Made by a program: the position numbers and the translations under genes
Notes under the pieces: model-generated
What the model was told of the DNA's origin: nothing
Seen by the model: the letters and a program-made list of their open reading frames with translations, nothing else
Database searches by the model: none
In this document: positions 17,002-27,794 of the stretch, piece after piece
Position numbering within the stretch: position 1 is the stretch's first letter
How the letters are laid out: every line of letters starts with the position of its first letter
Source: Pseudoalteromonas sp. T1lg23B
Lineage (GTDB): Bacteria; Pseudomonadota; Gammaproteobacteria; Enterobacterales; Alteromonadaceae
DNA length: 64,000 bases
Reading direction: 5' to 3'
Assembly (NCBI RefSeq): GCF_002964665.1
Contig: NZ_PQBZ01000002.1
Span: forward strand, 372,001 to 436,000

Positions 17002-19512
17002 TTATCGGATTGTTTTGCTGGCTAAAATAGTTGGGATCGCCGCTTTCAATTTCTCAATAGGCATCGGCTTGGCAATATAGAAGCCTTGCGCGTAATCTAC
17101 ACCAATGTCTTTTAGCGCTTTAAATATTTCGTAATTCTCAACGTATTCTGCGACTGAGCGCTTATCTAGTGAATGACTAATATCATGTACCGCTTTTACC
17201 AAAGCCAAATCTATTGGATCATTGAGCATATCTCTTACGAATGAGCCATCGATTTTTACATGTTGCGCAGGTAGTTGTTTTAAATAACTAAACGTACTGA
17301 AGCCAGTACCAAAATCATCAATCGAAAAATGACAACCTAGCTGATTGAGCTTGGCTATCATGGTCTGCGTTGCGCTTAAGTTTTTGATACTCGCGGATTC
17401 AGTAATTTCAAAAATAATGCGTTCGGCAGCCACTTGATACTCAACTAAGCAGGTCTGAATATGAGGAAGCAAACGTTCGTCTAAAAATGATTGGGCCGAC
17501 AAGTTAATCGCTACTTGATTGAGCTCTGAGTGCTGTGCGACCGCTGCAATCGCGCGCTTAATGACACACTGATCCATGAGGAAAGTGTCATTGAGTAGTT
17601 CCAATGCAGGAATGAACTGATTTGGATAGATCAATTCACCTTTGACGACTAATCGCAGTAACGCTTCATAATAGGCGATATTATTATTTTTAAAATCCCA
17701 GATCGGTTGGTAGTGCAATTCTATCAGGTTATTTTGCAAGGCCTCTCGAACGTTATGACCCCATTCTAATCCAGATTGTAACGCACTGTTTTTGGCGTCT
17801 TCTTTACTGTAACAATGGACTAAGTTTCGGCCTAGACTTTTTGCTACATATAAAGCGATATCAGCTTGCTTAAGACATTCGTTAGCATCATGATTTTCAA
17901 TCGTTATTTGCGTCAAACCAATGGAACAGCTAATGGAGTAACTGTTTTCTTCCGAATGAAACTTATGCTTTTCTATCGCCATACATATGCCTTCGGCGGC
18001 AAGATGTGCATCCAGTAGATTGGTATTGCTTAAAATTATAGCGAATTCATCGCCACCGATGCGAAAGATTAGGTGCTCATCACTGAGGTTTTCACCGAAT
18101 AACTGTGATACTTCTTTGAGAACAATATCGCCCTGTTGATGACCCTTGCTGTCATTTATGATTTTGAAATGATCTAAGTCGATATACAGCAATGCATGTT
18201 CAGTGTCATTGTTTTGCGTTACAGCCGAGCAAATGTGCTGCAATTGTTGGTCAAAATAGTATCGATTATGCAGTCCTGTGAGCGTATCGTGCAATGCTAA
18301 ATGCCTAAGCTGCAATTCGGCCTGTTTACGCTCATGAATGTTATCCAGCGTTGCTGTAATCGTTGTTTTACTGGTGCTGTTTTTAATTAGCTGAAAGCGA
18401 CATTCTACCCAAATATGCCGTTGCTTTTGATGGCTAATTTGAAGCTCAATTTTTGCCTGATGCTGTGTGCCCGTAATGATCTTTTCAAGGATTTCTTGCA
18501 GGTCGTGCTGATATTCAGCAATAACAAAGTCACACAACGACTTACCAAGGCTGTTTTTTATGCCAAAGCCACAGAGCGTTTCCCAAGCAGGATTGATAAA
18601 TCGGATGAGACCTTCTTGATCGAGCTCCATAACAACGGTATTTAGATGTAATAGAATTCGTTGGTGCGCTGAGAATAATTCTTTATAGCTTTGTTCACTG
18701 CGGCTTAATTGTGAAACCTTTTCTTCAAACTCGGCATAACTTACCATGAAATCTTCGCGCCTTGCTGCGTGGTCACAGACTTTACTTAAAATAGATATAT
18801 CATATGGCTCGCGGACAAAATCGGTGACCCCCAGCAGTAGCAGCTGTTCGGCATAGTCTGCATCACGACTATCAATGATAGTTACAATCGCTTGGTTGGG
18901 GTTTTGCTTTAATATATTCGCAACGAGTTCTTTGGCCGCAGGTGCTCGCGTTGCCGTCGCATCTAGCAAGATAATGGCGAAGGCACTTTGTCTGAACAGC
19001 GAGAGTGCATCATGGGTCGTATTGACGTGTGTGCAGGCAAAGTTAAGTGCCAAATGGTCACATATTTCCTCGGCTCGCTGTTGATTAGGTTCCATAAGCA
19101 GCAAGTTTAAGCGGCTACTTTTTTCCAAGTGGGTAGACAGTACATTCGCTAATACTTGAGGTAACGCTGCGTGGCGTTCAAAGGGTAATACCGCATCGAT
19201 GCTGTAGCTACGCGCAGTTGTCTCGGCAATACGTTCGCAATAGATAGGGGGGATAAGAACAATAGGTGTATTTTTAGGCGTGTTGAGTAGCCCTGAACGG
19301 ACCATACGCGAAAAGCGCCAGCCGTCTATCTTGCCGACGTCTAGTCCAGAAATTACAACATCCACCGCTTGTTTTTTCAATAATTGCAGGGCACTTTGAC
19401 TATCTTCACATTCAATAAATGTGAAAACGTCCAACTTCTGTAGTGTATTTTTTATTGTATTTCGCTCTTGCTCACTAGAGTTTACAATCAATAAATTTAA
19501 TTGTCTGGCCAC
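17002..19512 (-). CDS. REC-REC-PAS-GGDEF-EAL signalling protein
   Basis: An 836-residue soluble protein with two receiver-like domains (about 5-120 and 134-250), a PAS domain (280-395), GGDEF (405-565) and EAL (585-820). The GGDEF motif at 486-490 is intact (RIGGDEF), but the inhibitory RxxD site before it is absent. The EAL domain looks catalytic: EALLR at 616-620, NLSAQS, FEITES, IDDFGTGFS, KIDGSF, QGFYIAKP. Receiver 1 has lost its phosphorylation chemistry: N11-S12 replace the acidic pair and Gly56 stands where the phospho-Asp should be. Receiver 2 keeps an Asp in LLDATAT. It probably switches between making and breaking c-di-GMP; direction is unknown. Confidence 0.88.
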   Translation of the reverse strand: MARQLNLLIVNSSEQERNTIKNTLQKLDVFTFIECEDSQSALQLLKKQAVDVVISGLDVGKIDGWRFSRMVRSGLLNTPKNTPIVLIPPIYCERIAETTARSYSIDAVLPFERHAALPQVLANVLSTHLEKSSRLNLLLMEPNQQRAEEICDHLALNFACTHVNTTHDALSLFRQSAFAIILLDATATRAPAAKELVANILKQNPNQAIVTIIDSRDADYAEQLLLLGVTDFVREPYDISILSKVCDHAARREDFMVSYAEFEEKVSQLSRSEQSYKELFSAHQRILLHLNTVVMELDQEGLIRFINPAWETLCGFGIKNSLGKSLCDFVIAEYQHDLQEILEKIITGTQHQAKIELQISHQKQRHIWVECRFQLIKNSTSKTTITATLDNIHERKQAELQLRHLALHDTLTGLHNRYYFDQQLQHICSAVTQNNDTEHALLYIDLDHFKIINDSKGHQQGDIVLKEVSQLFGENLSDEHLIFRIGGDEFAIILSNTNLLDAHLAAEGICMAIEKHKFHSEENSYSISCSIGLTQITIENHDANECLKQADIALYVAKSLGRNLVHCYSKEDAKNSALQSGLEWGHNVREALQNNLIELHYQPIWDFKNNNIAYYEALLRLVVKGELIYPNQFIPALELLNDTFLMDQCVIKRAIAAVAQHSELNQVAINLSAQSFLDERLLPHIQTCLVEYQVAAERIIFEITESASIKNLSATQTMIAKLNQLGCHFSIDDFGTGFSTFSYLKQLPAQHVKIDGSFVRDMLNDPIDLALVKAVHDISHSLDKRSVAEYVENYEIFKALKDIGVDYAQGFYIAKPMPIEKLKAAIPTILASKTIR

Positions 19513-19610
19513 GATTAACGCCTTAACTCCACGTATTTATTCAACAACAAGCGACACCTCTGCGCAACTTTCTACCATAAGTTGCTGTTTTAAATGTTAA
19601 TAAATTAAAC

Positions 19611-19631
19611 AGTTGGTTTTTAAACCAAACT
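19611..19631. repeat. Short inverted repeat upstream of queA
   Basis: AGTTGGTTT and AAACCAAACT face each other around TT, with one bulged base. It could be an operator in the 250-base gap before queA. No further support. Confidence 0.3.
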
Positions 19632-19762
19632 GGCTGGTTTCGTTTCTCTGGGTGAACCGCAGCCCCGCTAGGTTAATGCTATTTGTGCAAGGTTACAAGC
19701 ACTTGATTTACCCCATTAGGATCACTAGACTTGGCGCCTATTTTCTTACATGAGATGTTGTC

Positions 19763-20803
19763 ATGCGCGTAGCTGATTTTAGTTTTGAACTTCCCGATGA
19801 ATTGATTGCTCGTCACCCTAAAAAAGAACGTTCAAGTAGTCGTTTATTAGCGCTCGATGGGAATAGCGGTGAAATTTCACATAAGGTTTTTACCGACATT
19901 CTGGAAATGTTGCAGCCTAATGACATCATGATCTTCAATAATACCAAAGTCATTCCTGCACGCATGTTTGGGCAAAAGTCCACTGGCGGAAAAATTGAAG
20001 TATTGGTGGAACGAGTACTTGATGAGCACAGAGTGTTGGCACATATTCGTTCAAGCAAGTCGCCTAAAGCAGGTGCTAAGTTGATCTTAGAGGGCAAAGC
20101 AGAAGCTGTAATGTTGGGCCGTCAAGGTGAATTGTTCGAATTAGAGTTTCAGTCAGAGCAAGGGGTATTGGCCATTTTAGAAGAGATTGGTCATATGCCA
20201 TTACCGCCATATATTGACAGACCTGATGAAGAAGAAGATAAGCAACGCTATCAAACCGTATATAATGAGAAGCCAGGCGCGGTGGCTGCACCTACAGCAG
20301 GCTTACACTTTGATGAAAAGCTATTGCAACAAATTAAAGAGAAAGGCGTAGAAACTGCGTTTATCACGTTACATGTTGGCGCTGGCACTTTTCAGCCTGT
20401 ACGCGTAGATTCGGTTGATGAGCATGTGATGCATTCGGAATACATTGAAGTGCCAGAGCAAGTTGTCGAAGCCATCAAATCAGCTAAGGCCAAAGGCGGA
20501 CGGGTAATTGCTGTTGGAACAACGTCAGTGCGCTCCTTAGAATCAGCAGCAAAAGTACACGGTGGAGAGTTGCAAGCTTTTACAGGTGATACTGACATTT
20601 TTATTTATCCGGGTTATGAATTCAATGTTGTGGATGCCATGGTGACAAACTTTCATTTACCAGAGTCTACATTAATTATGTTAGTCAGTGCGTTTGCGGG
20701 TCAAACACATATTATGAATGCCTACCATAGGGCAATAGAAGAGCGTTATCGCTTTTTCAGCTACGGTGATGCCATGTTTTTAACCAAGCAAACTCATTCG
20801 TAA
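19763..20803 (+). CDS. queA: S-adenosylmethionine:tRNA ribosyltransferase-isomerase
   Basis: QueA transfers the ribosyl part of SAM to preQ1 at tRNA position 34, making epoxyqueuosine. The 346-residue product has the full family pattern: [19 protein letters not shown] at the start, [59 protein letters not shown] and the C-terminal [19 protein letters not shown]. It heads the queA-tgt-yajC-secD-secF order usual in gammaproteobacteria. A terminator follows, so tgt has its own promoter region. Confidence 0.97.
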   Translation: MRVADFSFELPDELIARHPKKERSSSRLLALDGNSGEISHKVFTDILEMLQPNDIMIFNNTKVIPARMFGQKSTGGKIEVLVERVLDEHRVLAHIRSSKSPKAGAKLILEGKAEAVMLGRQGELFELEFQSEQGVLAILEEIGHMPLPPYIDRPDEEEDKQRYQTVYNEKPGAVAAPTAGLHFDEKLLQQIKEKGVETAFITLHVGAGTFQPVRVDSVDEHVMHSEYIEVPEQVVEAIKSAKAKGGRVIAVGTTSVRSLESAAKVHGGELQAFTGDTDIFIYPGYEFNVVDAMVTNFHLPESTLIMLVSAFAGQTHIMNAYHRAIEERYRFFSYGDAMFLTKQTHS

Positions 20804-20809
20804 AGAGAG

Positions 20810-20831
20810 CCCAGCATTCGCTGGGTTTTTT
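20810..20831 (+). terminator. Rho-independent terminator after queA
   Basis: CCCAGC/GCTGGG stem (20810-20825) with a 4-base loop and a run of six T. Confidence 0.88.
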
Positions 20832-21008
20832 GTATCTATTTATGGGCTTTTATTGGGTGTTTACTTTAAAACATAAATTTTGACCCAATAATTAGAATTG
20901 CTTTGCCAAACAAGGTAGAATTGGGCGGTTTTTTTCACCTGTTTGCTAACGTGATTTGACCTTAGCAGCTATTAACAGTTGGACTGTTTTTCCGACTTTG
21001 AGGTAACA

Positions 21009-22132
<1,124 letters not shown>

Positions 22133-22163
22133 AATTGAATATAAAATTTAAAGAGGAAGTGTT

Positions 22164-22502
22164 ATGAGTTTGTTTATCTCTAGTGCGCATGCAAGTACAG
22201 CAGGTGCTGCACCTGCCGGTGGTGGCATGGAAATGCTAATTATGCTGGGTATTTTTGGTCTGGTATTTTATTTCTTAATTTACCGCCCACAAGCCAAGCG
22301 AGTGAAAGAACACAAAAATTTAATGAGTGCTTTGGCAAAGGGTGATGAAGTACTTACACAAGGTGGTTTGGTTGGTAAAATTACCAAAGTTGCAGATGAC
22401 AAAGACTTTGTTGTTATTGCACTGAATGATCAAGCTGAAGTGACGGTACAAAAATCAGCGATATCAGCGGTACTACCAAAAGGTACGATGAAGTCGTTAT
22501 AA
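22164..22502 (+). CDS. yajC: Sec translocon accessory protein YajC
   Basis: A 112-residue protein with a single membrane segment at about 22-42 (EMLIMLGIFGLVFYFLIYRPQ) and the cytoplasmic YajC motif RPQAKRVKEHKNLMSAL followed by KGDEVLTQGGLVGKI. It joins SecDF-YidC in the holotranslocon. It lies 31 bases after tgt and 32 before secD in the usual order. Confidence 0.96.
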   Translation: MSLFISSAHASTAGAAPAGGGMEMLIMLGIFGLVFYFLIYRPQAKRVKEHKNLMSALAKGDEVLTQGGLVGKITKVADDKDFVVIALNDQAEVTVQKSAISAVLPKGTMKSL

Positions 22503-22534
22503 GATAATAAAAATAAAAACAAAGGGATAGTCCA

Positions 22535-24394
22535 GTGTTAAATAAGTATCCAATGTGGAAATACTTGCTGGTACTTGCTGTGTTGGCTGTAGGCATTTTA
22601 TATGCCTCACCCAACTTGTATGGCCGAGATCCGGCCATACAAGTCTCTGGCACAAAAGGTGCTAGTGCCGATCTCAGCGTACTAGATCAAGTTAACAATA
22701 CACTTGCGAAGAACAACATCACAGTAAAATCATCCGTGCTTGAAAACGGCCAAGTGCTTGTGCGTTTTAAAAATGTTGAGCAACAGCTTAAAGCTCAAGA
22801 CCTTTTACGCGGCACGTTAAGTGAAGATTACATCTCAGCAATTAATATGAGTCCAGCACAGCCAGAATGGTTAAAAAACTTGGGCGGAAACCCAATGAAG
22901 CTGGGCCTAGATTTGAGTGGTGGGGTGCACTTTACCATGGAAGTAGACATGGTAACGGCGCTTGATAATGCTTTAGAAACCATGGAGCAAGATTTTAAGA
23001 GCGACTTACGTGGTGAGAAATTACGTTATCGCTCAGTGCGCCAAGTTGCTGGAAGTGAACGCCTGCAAGTGATCATGCGTAATGACGAAGATAAAGACGC
23101 TGCGGAGCGTTTCTTAAAAAGTCGTTACCCACTGTACAACTTTGTTGATGACAGCAGTAACGATCTTGCATTTTATGTGAGCTTAAGCGACCAGAAGCTT
23201 AAAGAAATTCGTGATTACGCAATCAAGCAAAATGAAACGATTATTCGTAACCGTATCAACCAGCTTGGTGTTGCAGAGCCTAACGTTCAACGTCAGGGCG
23301 CAGAGCGTATTATTGTGCAGTTGCCTGGCGTACAGGATACTGCGCGTGCGAAAGAAATTTTAGGCGCAACAGCGACGCTAGAATTCCGTGAAGTAGACGA
23401 GAATGCGGATGTGCGTACAGCCGCTGCCGGTCGTACACCTCCTGGTACTGAGGTTATCAATCACAAAGATGGCTACCCTGTAGTATTGAAAAAGCGTGTC
23501 ATCTTAGAAGGGAGTCACATCACCGGCGCGCAATCAGGAATGGATGAATATCAGCGTCCTCAAGTAAGCATCAATCTTGACAGCAAAGGTGGCGCTAAAA
23601 TGAATGCGTTCACCAAGCGTGCAATCGGCAAACGTATGGCTACGGTATTTATCGAATATAAGCCATCAGGTAAAAAAGATGCCAACGGCAAAGCGTTACC
23701 GCCGATAAAGGTTGAGGAAGTTATTAACGTTGCGACGATTCAGGCACGTTTAAATAATTCTTTCCGTATTACCGGAATTGATAATCCAGCTGAAGCACAT
23801 AACTTAAGTCTATTGTTACGCGCAGGTGCACTTGTTGCGCCAATTCAAATCGTTGAAGAGCGCACCGTTGGTCCAAGCTTAGGTCAGGAAAATATTGAAG
23901 CGGGTATGACCGCAGTAGTGTTAGGCTTTGCTTTTGTATTGGCATTTATGTTGATTTATTACAAAGGGTTTGGCCTAGTAGCAAATCTAGCGTTGGCGGC
24001 TAACTTGGTATTAATCATTGGTGTGATGTCAATGATCCCTGGGGCAACGCTAACCTTACCAGGTATTGCTGGTATTGTATTAACCGTAGGTATGGCAGTT
24101 GATGCAAACGTTCTGATTTTTGAACGTATCCGTGAAGAACTGCTAGATGGACGCAGCCCTCAACAAGCGGTTCATCATGGTTATGATAGCGCCTTTAGTA
24201 CAATTTTCGATGCTAATATCACCACACTGATAGCAGCGATTATCCTGTTCTCAGTTGGTACAGGCCCGATTGCAGGTTTTGCGGTAACCCTAGCAATTGG
24301 TATTATCACATCTATGTTTACAGCCATTGTTGGTACCCGAGCGGTGATCAACTTATGTATTGGTGGTAAACGTATTGATAAGCTTTCTATCTAA
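22535..24394 (+). CDS. secD: Protein translocase subunit SecD
   Basis: SecD and SecF use the proton gradient to help secreted proteins leave the translocon. The 619-residue protein has a first membrane segment at about 8-25, a large periplasmic P1 region with the [14 protein letters not shown] motif, and five membrane segments at the end with [23 protein letters not shown], the family hallmark including the proton-path Asp. The start is GTG at 22535 with AAGGGA upstream. It is 11 bases ahead of secF. Confidence 0.97.
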   Translation: MLNKYPMWKYLLVLAVLAVGILYASPNLYGRDPAIQVSGTKGASADLSVLDQVNNTLAKNNITVKSSVLENGQVLVRFKNVEQQLKAQDLLRGTLSEDYISAINMSPAQPEWLKNLGGNPMKLGLDLSGGVHFTMEVDMVTALDNALETMEQDFKSDLRGEKLRYRSVRQVAGSERLQVIMRNDEDKDAAERFLKSRYPLYNFVDDSSNDLAFYVSLSDQKLKEIRDYAIKQNETIIRNRINQLGVAEPNVQRQGAERIIVQLPGVQDTARAKEILGATATLEFREVDENADVRTAAAGRTPPGTEVINHKDGYPVVLKKRVILEGSHITGAQSGMDEYQRPQVSINLDSKGGAKMNAFTKRAIGKRMATVFIEYKPSGKKDANGKALPPIKVEEVINVATIQARLNNSFRITGIDNPAEAHNLSLLLRAGALVAPIQIVEERTVGPSLGQENIEAGMTAVVLGFAFVLAFMLIYYKGFGLVANLALAANLVLIIGVMSMIPGATLTLPGIAGIVLTVGMAVDANVLIFERIREELLDGRSPQQAVHHGYDSAFSTIFDANITTLIAAIILFSVGTGPIAGFAVTLAIGIITSMFTAIVGTRAVINLCIGGKRIDKLSI

Positions 24395-24405
24395 GGAGAC
24401 GGGTA

Positions 24406-25350
24406 ATGCAGTTATTAAAGTTAAAAGGCACTATCCGCTTTATGTCAGCGCGCAAGTTGTCAATGGCATTCTCTGCGTTGTTGATAGTAGCGTCAATCGC
24501 ATCAATGGCAATTCGAGGGCTTAATTTTGGTCTGGATTTTACGGGGGGGACAGCCGTTGAAGTTGGCTTTTCACAACCTGCAGATCTGAGCAAGATTCGT
24601 GATGTGTTGGCTGAGAATGGGTTTGCAGATGCCTCCGTTCAGCTGTTTGGCACAAGTCAGGAGGTGCTCGTACGTCTGGCACCCCGTGGCGATGATGTTA
24701 AGGCTGAGGTAATTGGTAATCAGTTGATAGCAGCCCTAAAGCAGGCTGACAGCAGTGTAGAGATGCGTCGTATCGAATTCGTTGGCCCAAGTGTAGGTGA
24801 AGACCTGAAAGAGCAGGGGGGATTAGCAATGCTAACAGCCCTTATCTGTATCTTGATCTACGTAGCATTTCGCTTTGAGTGGCGTTTTGCTGTAGGTGCG
24901 GTTGTTGCCTTGTTCCACGACGTGATATTGACTATGGGGCTGTTCTCAATACTCAATCTAGAATTTGACCTCACCATATTAGCGGCAATTCTAGCGGTAA
25001 TTGGTTACTCGCTGAATGATACTATCGTGGTCTCTGATCGTATTCGTGAGAATTTCAGAAAAGTGCGTATCGACGACACTCTAGAAATCATCAATATTTC
25101 TTTAACACAAACACTGAACCGTACTTTAGTGACTTCAATTACCACAATTTTGGTATTGATAGCACTGTTTGTATGGGGTGGCCAAACGATTCACGGCTTT
25201 GCTACAGCCTTGTTGTTTGGTGTGTTCATTGGTACTTATTCTTCTGTGTATGTTGCCAGCTCCGTTGCCGTGGCTATGGGTGTAAGCAAAGAAGACTTAA
25301 TACCAGTAGAAGTCGAAAAAGAAGGTGCTGATCTTGACGCGATGCCTTAA
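24406..25350 (+). CDS. secF: Protein translocase subunit SecF
   Basis: Partner of SecD, 314 residues, with membrane segment one at about 20-38, the GLNFGLDFTGGTAVEVGF motif of the periplasmic domain, and the AVIGYSLNDTIVVSDRIREN motif in the membrane region. AAGGAG precedes the ATG at 24406. It is followed by a strong terminator that ends the operon. Confidence 0.97.
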   Translation: MQLLKLKGTIRFMSARKLSMAFSALLIVASIASMAIRGLNFGLDFTGGTAVEVGFSQPADLSKIRDVLAENGFADASVQLFGTSQEVLVRLAPRGDDVKAEVIGNQLIAALKQADSSVEMRRIEFVGPSVGEDLKEQGGLAMLTALICILIYVAFRFEWRFAVGAVVALFHDVILTMGLFSILNLEFDLTILAAILAVIGYSLNDTIVVSDRIRENFRKVRIDDTLEIINISLTQTLNRTLVTSITTILVLIALFVWGGQTIHGFATALLFGVFIGTYSSVYVASSVAVAMGVSKEDLIPVEVEKEGADLDAMP

Positions 25351-25362
25351 TCAGTCAAGGTG

Positions 25363-25390
25363 AAAAAAGCCGCTTTACGCGGCTTTTTTT
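25363..25390 (+). terminator. Rho-independent terminator after secF
   Basis: GCCGC/GCGGC core extended by A-T pairs (left arm 25363-25373, right arm 25379-25389), 5-base loop and a run of seven T. It explains the false upstream extension of the next gene. Confidence 0.92.
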
Positions 25391-25413
25391 ATGTTCAGAA
25401 GTGGGAGTATTTT

Positions 25414-25983
25414 ATGTATAAGCAAGTGGTCATTTTGTTATTGTGTGGGTTGGCTATCGGCTGTAGTGAGGTCGAAACAAAAACACCAGCACAAGCAAAT
25501 GCGCAAAACTCACAACAGACGCACACTTTTATAAATTTGCTAAATGATTTTGATGGACAGGCACAGCTGTTATTAGCATCGTTGAAAATTGGTGCGGATG
25601 TTAATGTTATTAAAAAGCACAGTGATGCACTGAGTTTTCAGGCACAAACAATTGTCGCTCTATTCGTTGAACTACAGCCACAATGTAGTGACTATGCAGC
25701 TCGACTACTGCCGCTTGCGAGTTCATTGCAATCCTTGTCTTATGAGGCTATCCAATCACAGCTGGCAAAGGATGAACAGCTATCGCGATTTGAATATCCA
25801 ATTTGCTATCATGTAAAGGACTTACTTATACAGCCAATCGTGCTATCTGCACGGGCCAAAGAAGGCGAGCTGGAGGAGGCTGAATATCGTTTAGCCAGCG
25901 AGAATATTGTGGAGCTGATCGCACATTTATCTCTTGTGCAAACCATTACCATGAAACGTGCACACTCACCAGAGTACAGTTAG
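25414..25983 (+). CDS. Putative lipoprotein of unknown function
   Basis: ATG at 25414 has GGGAG seven bases upstream. A longer frame from 25360 would translate the secF terminator and is rejected. The 189-residue product has a lipoprotein signal, MYKQVVILLLCGLAIGC, with Ser after the lipidated Cys18, which favours the outer membrane. The remainder is mostly helical (DFDGQAQLLLASLKIGADVN, later KEGELEEAEYRLASENIVEL). I do not recognise the family. It converges on the M23 peptidase gene with a 16-base gap. Confidence 0.7.
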   Translation: MYKQVVILLLCGLAIGCSEVETKTPAQANAQNSQQTHTFINLLNDFDGQAQLLLASLKIGADVNVIKKHSDALSFQAQTIVALFVELQPQCSDYAARLLPLASSLQSLSYEAIQSQLAKDEQLSRFEYPICYHVKDLLIQPIVLSARAKEGELEEAEYRLASENIVELIAHLSLVQTITMKRAHSPEYS

Positions 25984-25999
25984 TGAGTGTGCAATAAAG

Positions 26000-27166
26000 C
26001 TACTTATAAAGTGGATTCCAAGCACAGGTCTTGTAGCCATTCTTTTCAAAGTAGAAATTCCAGCAATTTGTGTCGTAATTACTGTTACCCACATCGATGC
26101 GATAACCACTGATATACCAATTGTGTAACGAAATAAAGCGGCCATTGCTCAATAATGAGAAGTGTACGTGTGGGCCTGTGGAACTGCCACCTTGGCACAG
26201 TGCCTGATTGCGATTGTTTGCATATCGACCAAGCCACGCGCCTGCGGAGATCACATCTCCACTTTGATACTGTAGGTTATCCATGTGATAGTACTGAGTC
26301 GCGTATCCACTTGGGTGGGTAACTCGTATATTACACGATGAATAGCGAGTCACTGTACCACCGTGAGAAGCCTGTACCCAAGGAGTATTGCTGCCCCAAC
26401 CACCTGAGCCATTGTTAAAGTCAAGCGATGAATATGGATATCCTGAACCAGTATTGGAATGCGCTCCGCCACTGTACCATGCATACCCTGAAGGCCAAGG
26501 CAGTTGCATTCCAAATGCAGCCTGCGCTTTAAAGTCTGAGGTTGTGACTGAGCTATCCTTTGTGTCTGAACTCAGTTGTAGTGAGTCGTTATCAAATAGT
26601 TGCTCAAATTGAGCGATGACTTTGGTAAGTCCAAGAGGCTGTTTTTGTAACAAGCTGACCAATGCAACGGTGGCAGCGTTCGTTGAGGGAGCATCCTGAG
26701 CGTCTAGTTTTTCACTCAGTTCAAGGTATGAGTAGTAGCGTTTGCTCAATGCCAGTGCAATATCTTCAACTTGATTATTAAATCCAGAACGTGAAGATAG
26801 CTTGGCAAAAGGAGCAGCTAAGTTGTGCTTTGTTGGAGCGCTGATCACCTGACTTTGCTGTTCCATTAATGCCACTAGCAGCTTGGGGTTGATACTGCTA
26901 TAGCCAGCCCAATGCAGGATCACTTCTTTTTTGTCCTCGAGATGAGGTGCATAGCTAAGGAAAAAGCTATCCCAATCGTAATTTTGTAGTGCGTTATTAA
27001 ATAAAAAACTTTGTTCATCTATAAGTTGCACTGAGTATGTTGGTAATGCTGTGAGCTCTAGTTCGCTGAAAGTGAAGTCATTGACATGACTGTCTTGTCC
27101 TTGCGCAGCAACCATGCTGGAAGTGCCTAAAGCCGTAAGCAATATGAGTGTTGATGTTTTTTTCAT
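26000..27166 (-). CDS. Secreted M23 peptidase, LasA/pseudoalterin-like
   Basis: A 388-residue preproprotein: signal peptide at about 1-21 (ending MVAAQG), propeptide to about 205 and a catalytic domain at the C-terminus. The M23 zinc site is complete: His236 and Asp249 (13 apart, as in LasA) and the HVH pair at 333 and 335, with the supporting His in TQYYHMDNL. The start of the mature part, probably near LPWPSGYAWYSGGAH, and four Cys suggest disulfides. Relatives cut glycine-rich bonds in elastin or peptidoglycan cross-bridges; Pseudoalteromonas pseudoalterin is one. Likely roles are protein degradation or bacteriolysis outside the cell. Confidence 0.88.
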   Translation of the reverse strand: MKKTSTLILLTALGTSSMVAAQGQDSHVNDFTFSELELTALPTYSVQLIDEQSFLFNNALQNYDWDSFFLSYAPHLEDKKEVILHWAGYSSINPKLLVALMEQQSQVISAPTKHNLAAPFAKLSSRSGFNNQVEDIALALSKRYYSYLELSEKLDAQDAPSTNAATVALVSLLQKQPLGLTKVIAQFEQLFDNDSLQLSSDTKDSSVTTSDFKAQAAFGMQLPWPSGYAWYSGGAHSNTGSGYPYSSLDFNNGSGGWGSNTPWVQASHGGTVTRYSSCNIRVTHPSGYATQYYHMDNLQYQSGDVISAGAWLGRYANNRNQALCQGGSSTGPHVHFSLLSNGRFISLHNWYISGYRIDVGNSNYDTNCWNFYFEKNGYKTCAWNPLYK

Positions 27167-27794
27167 GTTGTATCCCTTTTGTTCAATTGCCGTTTAACCA
27201 TACTTTGATTGTGTATTATTTGTAAATTAATTGTTTGTTTTTTGTTCTTGCTGTTGGCGCCATTTTTGTGTTGAATTGTTTACAGGGGTTGTCTCAGCAT
27301 TTTAGTGATTGTTGTATTGACTGCTCTGGATAGGGAACAACGAGTGTGAGCGGAGTATGCTTGTCGTAGGACACATCTCGATATACTAACTATATAGTGC
27401 ACAAAGCATTTCTATAAATGGCAATAATTTATCTCGCGTTGAAAAGAGCTCAAGCTCGGGGAGTAAATTTATTGTTTGTGTGGCAAAGTCTATCACTGGT
27501 CTAACAAGGTAGTTAAACCATACAAAAATAGGGCTTTTAGAGCATAGTTTCTGGCTGAAGGAGCTATATTGTTTGTAATGTTATGAGCTGCTCTTCTTCT
27601 AGCAATCAATCACTTCCGTGAATTTATTTGAAAAACAGACAAAACTTGCCAATTGTTTATTTATTGTCTAATTGTTTAAGTGTCGTGTAGTTGACTTGTG
27701 ATTCATTTCACATGGTTAGACAGTCATCCAAATAATAATAATGGTTATTCATCGTTTGGCTCAAGCAGCAAATGGATAACGCAGGAGACGTCAA
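27167..27794. other. Gene-free region upstream of the cytochrome oxidase operon
   Basis: The 628 bases between the divergent M23 peptidase and ctaC are AT-rich and hold no credible open frame. AATTGTTT occurs four times (near 27227, 27276, 27652, 27670). GCAGGAG at 27781-27787 is the ctaC ribosome site. No clear hairpin or promoter consensus is visible; both genes must have their promoters here. Confidence 0.6.

Noticed and set aside
20832-21008. Possible preQ1 riboswitch before tgt, or before queA at 19513-19762
   Set aside because: I could not find a preQ1-type loop sequence or pseudoknot pattern in either leader. A covariance-model search would decide.
25360-25413. Upstream extension of the lipoprotein gene (KKAALRGFF)
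   Set aside because: These codons translate the secF terminator stem and T run; the ATG at 25414 has its own GGGAG and a proper lipoprotein signal.
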